A stretch of 64,000 nucleotides of DNA. Origin: an uncultured Aquabacterium sp. (lineage in GTDB: Bacteria; Pseudomonadota; Gammaproteobacteria; Burkholderiales; Burkholderiaceae_C). Shown here in pieces: positions 1 through 7,613 of the stretch. The position numbers and the translations under genes were made by a program. The first letter of the stretch is position 1. Every line of letters starts with the position of its first letter. The notes below the pieces were generated by a model. That model did not search any database. It worked only from the letters and a program-made list of their open reading frames with translations, and was not told the origin of the DNA. The DNA is taken from assembly GCF_913773725.1 (NCBI RefSeq), contig NZ_CAJYGK010000145.1, forward strand, positions 1 to 64,000, given 5' to 3'.

Positions 1-871
1 GCACAGGCTTCTCGATGTGGGCCCGCACGGCCACGCGGCGGGTAGCGGGGTCCAGCACGCCGCTGACATGCACGATGCGGCCATCCATGGGGGTCAGAGC
101 ATGGGCGTCGTCTTCGATGCGCACGGCCTGCCCCACACGCAGGACGTTGGCCTCTGCCTGAGGCACGTCAGCCAGCACGTCGATCCGGGCGGGATCACTG
201 ATCACGAAGGCCGGCTCGGGCGCATCGGGTCGCAGCTCCTGTCCGGGGTTGAGCTGACGGGACGTCACCATGCCGGCGAGCGGCGCCCGAAGCGCAAAAC
301 GCCCGTCGGCCCCCACCGGGCCGAGGCTGTGCACCCGAGCGGAGGCACGCTCCAGCTCGGCCTGTGCGACCCGGGCCTCGGCGCGGGCGGTTTCCAGCTC
401 CCGCGTGGCAATGACCCCGGCTTCGCTGAGCCCCTGGGCACGGCGCCAGGCAGCGTCCCGGCTGTCGCGATCGGCCTCCGCCTTGCGGACGTCGGCCACC
501 GCTGCCGCCGCATCCGGCGCGACCAGCCATGCCAGCACCTCGCCTGCCTTCACGGCCTGCCCGGGGCGCGCCACCACTTCCACCACCCGACCGGGCAAAG
601 GACTGAAGACCCGCACCGTGTGATCTTCGTCGGGCACCAGGCGAGCAGGCAGAGGTTCCACCAGCGGTGGAACCGACGCGGTCACGGCTTGGATGGAGAG
701 ATAGGCCAGCTGCTGTGATCCGGGCGGGTAGCGAAGCTGGTCCGCAGCCACGCGGATGGTGGTAGGTGCCGCCACTGCTTCCACATCGGCCGGGGCGAAG
801 CGCGAGCTCACGACAGCCAGGGCCACCACGGCGGCCGCCGCACCGGCGTACATCAGAAAAGTCCTGTTCAT
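1..871 (-). CDS. RND efflux periplasmic adaptor (CzcB-like), partial at left edge
   Basis: This is the membrane-fusion subunit of a tripartite RND pump, linking an inner-membrane permease to the TolC-like protein encoded just upstream. It is absent from the ORF track because it has no stop in the window. Translation from ATG at 871 gives MNRTFLMYAGAAAA, an uncleaved or signal anchor, then a biotinyl/lipoyl-like half motif (VRVFSPLPGRVVEV, GQAVKAGEVLAWL), an Ala/Glu/Arg-rich coiled hairpin, a second lipoyl half (FALRAPLAGMVTSR) and the start of the beta-barrel domain. About 290 residues are visible. The start lies 4 bases after the stop of the upstream TolC gene, so the two are co-transcribed. 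The layout resembles czcCB(A), with the permease expected beyond the left edge. Metal versus organic substrate cannot be decided from sequence. Confidence 0.85.
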   Translation of the reverse strand, partial: MNRTFLMYAGAAAAVVALAVVSSRFAPADVEAVAAPTTIRVAADQLRYPPGSQQLAYLSIQAVTASVPPLVEPLPARLVPDEDHTVRVFSPLPGRVVEVVARPGQAVKAGEVLAWLVAPDAAAAVADVRKAEADRDSRDAAWRRAQGLSEAGVIATRELETARAEARVAQAELERASARVHSLGPVGADGRFALRAPLAGMVTSRQLNPGQELRPDAPEPAFVISDPARIDVLADVPQAEANVLRVGQAVRIEDDAHALTPMDGRIVHVSGVLDPATRRVAVRAHIEKPV

Positions 872-875
872 GGGA

Positions 876-2192
876 TCACGGCTTCCAGGAATCGGGTTCG
901 GCACCGGGCAGCGGGGCCGTCAACGTGAGGGTCAGCAGCGAGCGCGCAATGGCGTGGTCGGCCTGCGCTGCGGCGTACTCGAGCTCCACGGCATGCAGGG
1001 TGCGTCGCGCATCCAGCAGGTCCTGCAGGCCCAGGGCGCCATGGGCCCGGGCGTACTCGCTGGCTTTCAAGGCATCACGGGCCTGAGGCAGCAACTGGCC
1101 CTCGATGCGGGACAGGCGGGAGCGGGCGGTATCCCACGACTCCAGCAGCGCCCGGGTTTCCGCGAACGCGGCCGCAGTCACCCGCTCGAGTTCGGCCCGG
1201 GCGTCATCCAGTTGCACCTGGGCCCGGGTCAGCGCACCGGCCTGCCTGTCCGCCACGCCGAGCGGAACCGAGAACCCCACACCCCACAACCGCTGACCGA
1301 CCGGCGGATCGTGCTCGAACTGCACCCCCACCGTCACATCGGCCTTGCGCTGGGCCTGTGCCAGCGACAGGGCGGCTTCGGCCTGCGAAACGCGCTCTGC
1401 GGCAGCCCGCACATCGGGACGCTGCGCCACGGCATCCTGCGCCGCCTCGGCCTTCACGGGAGGCTGCGTCTGCACCTCGGGCCACGGGTCACCGGCCACC
1501 AACGCGGCCGTGCTGTCATCGCGCTCCAGCGCCAGCAACTGGCGCAACTTCCATCGGGCCTGGCGCCACTGCAGGTCGCTGTGGGCCAGCTCGTTGGCTG
1601 CCCGTTCGGCCTCCACCGACAAGCGGGTGGCTTCCAGTCTGGAGAGGTCGCCACGTGCCAGCCGCTGCAGCGCGATGTCGCGCCCTTCCGCCGCCAGCAC
1701 AGCATTGTCCCGCGCCACCCCTGCCTGCACCTGGGCGAGCTTGAGCTGCCAGTACGCCTCGGCCACGGCCGCAGCCTGCTGCCGTCCCGTGGCCCGCAGC
1801 TCCAGCTCGGCCGCCGCCACGCCGGCGTCGGCCACACGGGTGCGCCAGACGCGCTTGTCGCCCCGCTCCAGCGTCTGCTCCAGCCGCACGGTGGTGTCGA
1901 ACGGCCGCGACCAGGGGCCGCCATGCCCCATCTGGCTCGGGTTGATGGACTGGGTGTTGACGCTGAGCTGCGGCGGCGGCGTGACTTCTGCCGACACACG
2001 GTCAGCACGGGCGCCTTGCACCGCTCGGCGTGCCATGGCCACCTCTCGCCCGCCGTCCAGGGCACGTGCCAGGGCGGCCGTCAGGCTCCAGGACGCGTCA
2101 CCCCCATCGGCCCCACGGGCCGGCAGCTCGGCGGCAGCGGCCCATCCACCCACGCACATCAGAAAGAGAACAAACAGCCTGCGACATCTCAT
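876..2192 (-). CDS. TolC-family outer-membrane efflux protein (CzcC-like)
   Basis: Outer-membrane channel of the same RND pump, 438 aa. The ORF track extends it to 663 aa, but the first about 225 codons overlap the divergent response regulator. The ATG at 2192 gives a clear signal peptide (MRCRRLFVLFLMCVGGWAAAA). The body is Ala/Arg/Gln-rich amphipathic helix, typical of the two OEP repeats, with features such as RQQAAAVAEAYWQLKLAQVQ and, late in the protein, GALGLQDLLDARRTL. It is the first gene of a minus-strand operon with the adaptor. The 87-base gap to the regulator gene probably holds both promoters. Confidence 0.88.
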   Translation of the reverse strand: MRCRRLFVLFLMCVGGWAAAAELPARGADGGDASWSLTAALARALDGGREVAMARRAVQGARADRVSAEVTPPPQLSVNTQSINPSQMGHGGPWSRPFDTTVRLEQTLERGDKRVWRTRVADAGVAAAELELRATGRQQAAAVAEAYWQLKLAQVQAGVARDNAVLAAEGRDIALQRLARGDLSRLEATRLSVEAERAANELAHSDLQWRQARWKLRQLLALERDDSTAALVAGDPWPEVQTQPPVKAEAAQDAVAQRPDVRAAAERVSQAEAALSLAQAQRKADVTVGVQFEHDPPVGQRLWGVGFSVPLGVADRQAGALTRAQVQLDDARAELERVTAAAFAETRALLESWDTARSRLSRIEGQLLPQARDALKASEYARAHGALGLQDLLDARRTLHAVELEYAAAQADHAIARSLLTLTLTAPLPGAEPDSWKP

Positions 2193-2279
2193 GATTCGGG
2201 CCGGCGTGCCGTCGGTGGCACACTGGCTGGCGCGCAGTGTCCTGTCGCATCCTTTCACCAACCTTTCTTCGTGCCCTGC

Positions 2280-2957
2280 ATGCGGCTGCTGCTCGTTGAA
2301 GACGATGCGCCCCTGGCGTCGGGCCTGGCCGCCACCCTGCGGCTGGGAGGCTACGCCGTGGACACCGTGACCACCCTGGCCGACGCCCGTGCGGCCGTCG
2401 CCGCGCATCGCTTCGATGCGGCCATCCTGGACCTCAACCTGCCGGATGGCGACGGACTCGCGCTGCTGCGCGCCTGGCGCAACCAGCGCGTGCGGCTGCC
2501 CGTGCTCATCCTGTCGGCCCGGGATGCCATCGAAGACCGGGTGGGCGGCCTGGATCTGGGTGCCGACGACTATCTGACCAAGCCCTTCGATCTGCCCGAA
2601 CTGGAAGCCCGGCTGCGTGTGCTCATCCGTCGCAACCAGGGAGGATGGGACCGGAGCCTCGTCGAGGTCGGACCGCTGTCCGTGGACACCGCGGCCAGGC
2701 GGGCCACACTGAATGGCATCGACATGGGCCTGACGGCGCGCGAGTTCGCCCTGCTGCGCATGCTGGCCATGCGCGCGGGTCAGATCCAGCCCAAGGAGGC
2801 CCTCATGGCGCGGCTCAGTGACTTCGAGCAAGACATGAGCCCCAATGCGCTGGACATCCTGGTGCACCGGCTGCGCAAGAAGCTGGCCGACAGCGGCCTG
2901 GCCATCCGCACGCTGCGCGGGCTGGGCTACCTGCTGGAAGAGGAAGCCCGGTCATGA
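2280..2957 (+). CDS. OmpR/PhoB-family response regulator
   Basis: Transcription factor of a two-component system, 225 aa. The receiver domain (about 1-115) has the acidic pair in LLVEDD, the phospho-acceptor Asp51 in AILDLNLPDGDG and the conserved Lys in DDYLTKPFD. The C-terminal winged helix (about 130-220) has LTAREFALLRML and VHRLRKKL followed by TLRGLGYLL. The track ORF starts far upstream, but ATG 2280 fits the family length. It overlaps the sensor kinase by 4 bases (ATGA), so the two are translationally coupled. Divergence from the RND operon suggests it controls that pump, as CzcR, CopR or QseB-type regulators do; this is inferred from position. Confidence 0.9.
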   Translation: MRLLLVEDDAPLASGLAATLRLGGYAVDTVTTLADARAAVAAHRFDAAILDLNLPDGDGLALLRAWRNQRVRLPVLILSARDAIEDRVGGLDLGADDYLTKPFDLPELEARLRVLIRRNQGGWDRSLVEVGPLSVDTAARRATLNGIDMGLTAREFALLRMLAMRAGQIQPKEALMARLSDFEQDMSPNALDILVHRLRKKLADSGLAIRTLRGLGYLLEEEARS

Positions 2958-4321
2958 AGGGCCAGACCTTGCAGCGCCGGCTGGCCACCCGGCTGGGTCT
3001 GGTGCTGCTGCTCTTCGCACTGGGTGCCGCCGTGACGGTGTTCCAACTTGCCAGTGGCTTCAGTGACGATGCATACGACGAGTGGCTGCTCGATACCGCG
3101 CGCTCCATCGGGCTGCTGGTGCGCCCGCGCGACGGTCTGGTGTTGGGCGACCTCGCGCCCACGGCTCTCGATGCCGTGGTCTTCGACGCACACGACCGTG
3201 TGCTCTTTCGCGTCGACAGTCCGTCCCAGGGGCTGGTCGCGGGGCACACTCACCTGCCTGCCGCGCAGGCCCATCCCGGCCAGGATGTGATCTACCGGGA
3301 CGTCGTCATCGACGGCCAGCCGATGCGGCTGGTGCAGCTCACGCGCCACGATCTGCTGCCCGACCATCCCGTGACGATCAGCGTGGCCGAAACCCTGCAC
3401 AAACGCGACCGCCTTACCTCGCGGCTGCTGGGCACCGTGATGGCGCTGATCGGCCTGCTGGCCTTGATCGCCCTGTGGATTGCCGGCGACGTGATTCGGA
3501 CGGGCCTGCGGCCGCTCGTGGCCCTGGCCAATGCCCTGCGCGCCCGTCAGCGGGGCGACCTCGACCCCATTCCTGATGCAGGGCTGACCGACGAGCTACG
3601 CGTCTTCACCACGGCCCTGAACGACCTGCTCACCCAACTGGACGAGGCCGTGAAGCTGCAGCGTCGCTTCGTGACCGATGCAGCCCACCAACTGCGGACC
3701 CCGCTGGCCACCCTGAAGGTGGAACTGGCCCATGCAGAGCGCGAGACGGACCCGGTCCGACGCCAGGCGGCCCTGCAGGATCTCGGCCACGCCATTGACC
3801 GCCTGGCACGACTGGTTCACCAGCTGCTCGGACTGGCGCGCGCCGAGCCGGGTGCGCTCACGCACAACGCCTTTCAGCCCGTTCCCCTCGCCCCCCTGCT
3901 GCGCGAAGTCACCACACGGTTCATCCCCAAGGCCCTCCGGGCTGACATCGACCTCGGCTTTGAAGAGCGCGCCACAGCCACCGTTCGCGGCGACACCCTG
4001 CTGCTCGAAGAGGCCGTGTCCAACCTCATCGACAACGCCCTCTGCTATGCGGGCCCGGGTGCTCAGGTCACCGTGCGGCTGCGGCACGAGCGCAAAGAGG
4101 AAGTCTGCATCGAGGTCGAAGACAACGGGCCCGGCGTTCCGGCGTCCGAGCTGCCGCATCTGGCTTCGCGCTTCCACCGCTGCCCCGGCAGCCCGGCTGG
4201 CGGCTCGGGTCTGGGCCTGTCCATCGTCGACGAAACAGCACGCCTGCACGGCGGGCAACTGTGCATCATCCCCACCGAGCCACACGGCCTGCGCGCGTGC
4301 ATGACCCTGCCCGTGCACTGA
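2954..4321 (+). CDS. Sensor histidine kinase, two-component system
   Basis: Inner-membrane sensor kinase, 455 aa, partner of the response regulator it overlaps. It has TM1 at about 12-34, a periplasmic domain of about 120 residues, TM2 at about 156-178, a HAMP-like linker, then HisKA with the phospho-accepting His245 in DAAHQLRTPLATLK. HATPase_c follows with an N box (NLIDNAL), G1 (VEDNGPGVP) and G2 (GSGLGLSIV). The architecture matches the QseC/TctE/PmrB group. The ligand is not evident: the periplasmic part lacks an obvious Met- or His-rich metal site. Confidence 0.9.
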   Translation: MKGQTLQRRLATRLGLVLLLFALGAAVTVFQLASGFSDDAYDEWLLDTARSIGLLVRPRDGLVLGDLAPTALDAVVFDAHDRVLFRVDSPSQGLVAGHTHLPAAQAHPGQDVIYRDVVIDGQPMRLVQLTRHDLLPDHPVTISVAETLHKRDRLTSRLLGTVMALIGLLALIALWIAGDVIRTGLRPLVALANALRARQRGDLDPIPDAGLTDELRVFTTALNDLLTQLDEAVKLQRRFVTDAAHQLRTPLATLKVELAHAERETDPVRRQAALQDLGHAIDRLARLVHQLLGLARAEPGALTHNAFQPVPLAPLLREVTTRFIPKALRADIDLGFEERATATVRGDTLLLEEAVSNLIDNALCYAGPGAQVTVRLRHERKEEVCIEVEDNGPGVPASELPHLASRFHRCPGSPAGGSGLGLSIVDETARLHGGQLCIIPTEPHGLRACMTLPVH

Positions 4322-4369
4322 ACAGGCGATGTCAAAGAGGCTTCATCTGTGCGCCCTACACTGCGCGCC

Positions 4370-5065
4370 ATGAAAGCGATCACCGCGCTGAGCTTGGCCA
4401 TGGCGTGCCCTGCTCTGGCCCACGCCGCACGCCCTCTGGTGACGGACGATGCCCGCCTCACCACGCCTGGCAGCTGCCAGCTGGAGGCCTGGACGCGCCA
4501 GACGCCGCACAGCACCGAGTGGTGGGCCATGCCCGCGTGCAACCCGTGGGGATCGGTTGAAATCACGGCCGGCGGGGGCATCGCGCGCCCGGACGGACTG
4601 CCCCGTACCCACGACACCATCCTGCAACTCAAGACGCTGTGGCGAGAGGTCGAACCCAACGGCTGGGGGGTCGGGCTGGCCATCGGCACGGTCCAGCACC
4701 CGTCGATCCACCCGGGCCCGAACCAGCTTGGCAACGATTACGCCTACATCCCCATCTCCGTGTCCTTCGATGACGACCAGCTGGTCATGCATGCCAATGT
4801 GGGACACCTGCGGGATCGGGCCAGCAAGCAGCGCAGCACCACCTGGGGACTGGGCGGGGAGGCCCGGCTTCACGATCGCGTTCACGGCGTCGCCGAGGTG
4901 TTCGGCGACCACCGCACCCGACCTTACATTCAGGCTGGCGTGCGATGGAGCCTGCTGCCGGACCGCATCCAGATCGACGCCACAACAGGCCGGCAGCTCA
5001 ACGGCCCGCACGACAGCCGCTGGTTCTCTCTGGGCATCCGCGTGACACCCCGCGAACTGTTCTGA
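4370..5065 (+). CDS. Exported protein of unknown function, possible outer-membrane beta-barrel
   Basis: The 231-aa product has a cleavable signal peptide (MKAITALSLAMACPALAHA). The rest alternates short polar and hydrophobic stretches ending in Phe (TPRELF), as expected of a small outer-membrane barrel. It resembles in style the proteobacterial proteins that begin ARPLVTDDA after the signal and are found beside metal or RND efflux genes. ATG 4370 was preferred over the track start 21 bases upstream because it gives a clean signal peptide. It lies 48 bases after the kinase gene, probably in the same operon. Function unknown. Confidence 0.6.
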   Translation: MKAITALSLAMACPALAHAARPLVTDDARLTTPGSCQLEAWTRQTPHSTEWWAMPACNPWGSVEITAGGGIARPDGLPRTHDTILQLKTLWREVEPNGWGVGLAIGTVQHPSIHPGPNQLGNDYAYIPISVSFDDDQLVMHANVGHLRDRASKQRSTTWGLGGEARLHDRVHGVAEVFGDHRTRPYIQAGVRWSLLPDRIQIDATTGRQLNGPHDSRWFSLGIRVTPRELF

Positions 5066-5089
5066 TTGCCGCAGCAGGCCATCTGCCGC

Positions 5090-6019
5090 TCAGAACGAGT
5101 CGAACAGCCTGCCTGAACCAATGTCTTGCCCCTCGCCCGCCTGCAGCCCGTCGATGGCTGGCAGCAGGGCCCGGTGGGCCGCGGTGATCGGCTCGACCCG
5201 GGAACTGTAGTCTGTCTGCCCCAACAGCTTGTTCAGGCCGCGTACCGGAGACGCCACTGCGGTGTTGACCCGCTCCATCACTCCGGCGTCGTACTGCGGA
5301 TCCAGTGTCATGGTGAAGTGGTTTCTCAGCCCCAGCGACATCGGGAAGATCACCCCCATCCTGAACAAGCCCGCGACACGGTCCACGCAGTCTTCCAGCG
5401 AAGCGTCCTTGCCAAAGGCGCTGGCGCTCAACGTCAACATGTTTCCCTCGATGGGAAACTCGATGCCGAATGCCTGCTGCGCAAAAGACAAGGGATTTAT
5501 CCGCTCGACGAGGGATTTCTGCCGGAACCACCGCACCCGGATTTTCATCTCGCCGCGATAGGCTCCCGCCCCGGAACGAACCATGTCGTCATAGGGCTTG
5601 AGAAACCGCATCGCCATCTTTTCATAGTCCTTGTTTCCGACGCATCCTTCTTCGCAGGGCAGCAGCACCAGCCTGGGAAACGTCCAGAGGACGGCCTTGC
5701 CCAAGGTCAGCTGACGCTGAAGATCGGCCGCTTTCTCATTGGTCAGTGCGTTGTTGACGATGTCCGCGTCGATGATCTCCGGCATGTTGAGGTTCGGCCG
5801 GAAATGGGCGATGCGCCACGGCGTGCCCACATGGTATCGGTGCACCCCCGGGTGAGTGGTGCTGACCAGGGGCTGCGCCGCAATGGGGGCGCCGGGAGGC
5901 ACCGCGTGCTCGAAGGCACTCTGGGTCGCCTTCGTGGGGAGATCCTGAGGCTGCCTGGCCGTCGTCGCACAACCCGCCAGGATGAATGAACCCAGCAAAT
6001 ACCCACCAACTCGCAGCAT
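5090..6019 (-). CDS. Putative lipoprotein of unknown function
   Basis: The 309-aa product has a lipoprotein signal (MLRVGGYLLGSFILAGC), so it is probably anchored to a membrane through the lipobox Cys. I do not recognise a domain in the rest. The track start is further upstream, but a GAAGGA Shine-Dalgarno lies 7 bases before ATG 6019 and directly abuts the in-frame ATG at 6025, so 6019 is preferred. It converges on the small exported protein gene, with about 25 bases between their stops. GC is somewhat lower than in neighbours. Confidence 0.6.
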   Translation of the reverse strand: MLRVGGYLLGSFILAGCATTARQPQDLPTKATQSAFEHAVPPGAPIAAQPLVSTTHPGVHRYHVGTPWRIAHFRPNLNMPEIIDADIVNNALTNEKAADLQRQLTLGKAVLWTFPRLVLLPCEEGCVGNKDYEKMAMRFLKPYDDMVRSGAGAYRGEMKIRVRWFRQKSLVERINPLSFAQQAFGIEFPIEGNMLTLSASAFGKDASLEDCVDRVAGLFRMGVIFPMSLGLRNHFTMTLDPQYDAGVMERVNTAVASPVRGLNKLLGQTDYSSRVEPITAAHRALLPAIDGLQAGEGQDIGSGRLFDSF

Positions 6020-6271
6020 GGCCATTTCCTTCGTACAGCAAAGAGGAATCACTTCGACGGTCGCTTTCGCCATCTCCGTAAAGCCATTCTCTGGCGGTCG
6101 CCGTAACAAAATGAAACAGCGAGGAAAATCAATTCACGTGGTCAGATATTTCACGAGGGGTAAGCGCCCTGCCTCCTGGACTGTGGGGTGTCGCTCACAA
6201 CAGCGCGCCGACCCGCCGCTGCACGAATGTCTCGGGGGATAAGGAATGAAGACCGACGTCCAAAACAAAAA

Positions 6272-6302
6272 TCCCCCTACGAGGATTCATCTCATAGGGG
6301 GA
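6272..6302 (-). terminator. Rho-independent terminator, probably the original tRNA-Ser terminator
   Basis: A perfect 8-bp stem (TCCCCCTA / TAGGGGGA) with a 15-base loop is followed on the minus strand by TTTTTGTTTTG. No minus-strand gene ends here now. The site lies 9 bases from the left attachment repeat, so before insertion it would have been just downstream of tRNA-Ser. Confidence 0.7.
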
Positions 6303-6310
6303 CCGTGTGT

Positions 6311-6329
6311 TCTGGCGGAGAGGGCGGGA
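6311..6329. repeat. Left attachment-site repeat (copy of tRNA-Ser 3' end)
   Basis: The 19-base TCTGGCGGAGAGGGCGGGA is repeated exactly at 10847-10865, where it is the last part of the tRNA-Ser gene (T-stem to CCA plus two bases). Flanking bases differ. This is the duplicated core left by tyrosine-recombinase integration. Confidence 0.9.
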
Positions 6330-6546
6330 CGATCTTCGCATGGCTTCAAAAGTCGCTTTAAATCAATGACTTAGCTTTAAATCCCGCCAAAAATGGTACG
6401 CAAAACAGTACATCTTTTGGTACACATCCTAGCGTACTTGGCCCGCTTGCTGGGGGAGTACGCCTCATGTCAACGCTCCGGGCTACTATTGCGTTGCATG
6501 GGACACAATGCAACGAGAGAAGCTATCAACAACTGTGAGGGAAAAA
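6330..6546. other. Left end of element: recombinase-site-like repeats, no gene
   Basis: This stretch holds GGCTTCAAAAGTCG (6342-6355), inverted relative to the copy at 10795-10808. It also has two direct copies of GCTTTAAATC (6355-6364 and 6374-6383), and several GTAC motifs including AGTACATCTTTTGGTACAC, which matches GTACACCTTTCGGTACAC at the other end. These look like integrase or excisionase binding sites. No ORF is supported. Confidence 0.5.
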
Positions 6547-6897
6547 ATGAGCTTTGAATTCAAGGACAAAAAGCAGGTTGAAAAAGATATTGCAAATAGA
6601 GATCAGCAACGAACGGACAAGGCTTGGTTTTTGTTTCACGCAATCAAATTTTGTATTCCGTTATACGGAGTTACAACAATAATACTTGACGATTACAGAA
6701 AATCAAAAATATATTGCCAATCATTCAAGCAACCGGCAATTTTCCTTCTCTTTGCACTTCTGTCTTTTATATGGCCTGCGGTATTTGCAGCATCACAAAT
6801 ATTTTTGCCATTAATTATCATTCCAATTTTTATGGCCTATTCATATGCAAAATTTCGTACAAAATTCTGGACCGCGGTTGGCAATAATTTTCATTAA
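6547..6897 (+). CDS. Small membrane protein of unknown function (element cargo)
   Basis: The 116-aa product has a charged N-terminus (MSFEFKDKKQVEKDI) and two or three hydrophobic segments in the second half (around IFLLFALLSFIWPAVFAA and FLPLIIIPIFMAYSYA). ATG 6547 is chosen over the track start because GAGGG lies about 7 bases upstream. Base composition is AT-rich like the rest of the element, and a strong terminator follows at 6912. I do not recognise a family; entry-exclusion or immunity-like roles are possible but nothing in the sequence shows them. Confidence 0.6.
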   Translation: MSFEFKDKKQVEKDIANRDQQRTDKAWFLFHAIKFCIPLYGVTTIILDDYRKSKIYCQSFKQPAIFLLFALLSFIWPAVFAASQIFLPLIIIPIFMAYSYAKFRTKFWTAVGNNFH

Positions 6898-6911
6898 AAG
6901 CAATTTAAAAT

Positions 6912-6941
6912 AAAAAGGCCAGTCTACTGACTGGCCTTTTT
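6912..6941. terminator. Bidirectional intrinsic terminator
   Basis: An 8-bp perfect stem (GGCCAGTC / GACTGGCC) with a TACT loop is flanked by AAAAA and TTTTT. It starts 15 bases after the membrane-protein stop. Confidence 0.85.
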
Positions 6942-7048
6942 ATTTGCAATTACCACACTCTTGACAAATCGAGATTTTTCAATATAAGTATGATAACAGT
7001 TCCCCAACTGTGCAGTTAAATCATACGAAATAAATTCAAAATGTCAAG

Positions 7049-7084
7049 ACTGCCTAACGGGAAAAATGTTAAGGCAGTTTTTTT
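7049..7084 (+). terminator. Intrinsic terminator
   Basis: ACTGCCTAAC pairs with GTTAAGGCAGT (one bulged base) and is followed by seven T. No ORF ends nearby on the plus strand, so it may end a short transcript from 6942-7048 or insulate the structured region that follows. Confidence 0.65.
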
Positions 7085-7085
7085 A

Positions 7086-7404
7086 TGCGTCCATAGTCAC
7101 GATTCGGAAAATTGCCAATGCGAATGGCTAATATGAAGGCAGGTTAGAAATATTGGGAGTAACGCCCCATAACTGTAAATCCCCCTTAGCAGGTAGCGAA
7201 CCAATGATCGCATTGGTTAAGTAGGCAAGAATGGGAGTTTCAGACAGAGCCACACAGAGAGTCTTAATAGGTGCAACCTGGTTTGAAGTCGTGTTAATAC
7301 GATGAATGCACTATCTAGGGATGATTAACCATTCCCAGTCCCATATGTGGTGAAAACACTACTGAGAGGAACGAGACACCAAGCAGAATTTAAAAATCTG
7401 CTTA
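7086..7404 (+). ncRNA. Candidate structured noncoding RNA within the element
   Basis: There is no coding frame of useful length in about 320 bases, yet several local pairings are present. These include AACCAATG/CATTGGTT around ATCG (7199-7218), AGGT/ACCT around GCA (near 7269-7279), GGGATG/CATTCCC with one bulge (near 7318-7337), GTGGTG/CACTAC around AAAA with a G-U wobble (7347-7362), and AAGCAGA/TCTGCTT (7381-7402). The wobble and the purine-rich single-stranded linkers (GAGAGGAACGAGACACC) are RNA-like. From memory, parts such as GGTGCAACCTGGTTTGAAG recall HEARO/IscB omega RNA, but I cannot verify this and no IscB is encoded here. Strand is inferred from the wobble pair. DNA-level roles are also possible. 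Confidence 0.4.
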
Positions 7405-7409
7405 GGGTG

Positions 7410-7592
7410 AGTCTTTGTCCCTCTTAGTAGTGAAGCGGAGCGGAACGCATAAGAGGGACAAAGACTTTAATGTACCAGAATCTACGAAGTAGATTCTCTG
7501 TACACAGTACAGATATATTAATAGTACATGTGCAAAGTTGACTAAACCCAGTACAGTAAATAATAATCTCGTAGAGATTTACGAAGTAAATA
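7410..7592. repeat. Cluster of DNA hairpins and GTAC repeats
   Basis: A perfect 17-bp inverted repeat (AGTCTTTGTCCCTCTTA, 7410-7426, with its complement at 7450-7466) encloses a 23-base purine-rich loop. It is followed by AGAATCTAC-GAA-GTAGATTCT (7477-7497), CTGTAC-ACA-GTACAG (7498-7512), more GTACA motifs and ATTTAC-GAA-GTAAAT (about 7578-7592). GAA-loop DNA mini-hairpins are known to be unusually stable. The cluster lies downstream of the relaxase gene and could be a single-strand origin, a recombination or protein-binding region, or the 3' part of the upstream RNA. Confidence 0.55.
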
Positions 7593-7613
7593 AAAATGGC
7601 GCGGCCAAAAATT

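Noticed and set aside
5982-6242. 86-aa plus-strand ORF near the lipoprotein start
   Set aside because: Begins inside the lipoprotein gene on the other strand, with no ribosome-binding site.
6311-6329. Partial tRNA-Ser as a second tRNA gene
   Set aside because: Only the 3' 19 bases are present; it is an attachment-site duplication.
7086-7613. Group II intron or retron
   Set aside because: No reverse transcriptase ORF and no recognisable domain V; the hairpins do not fit those classes by eye.
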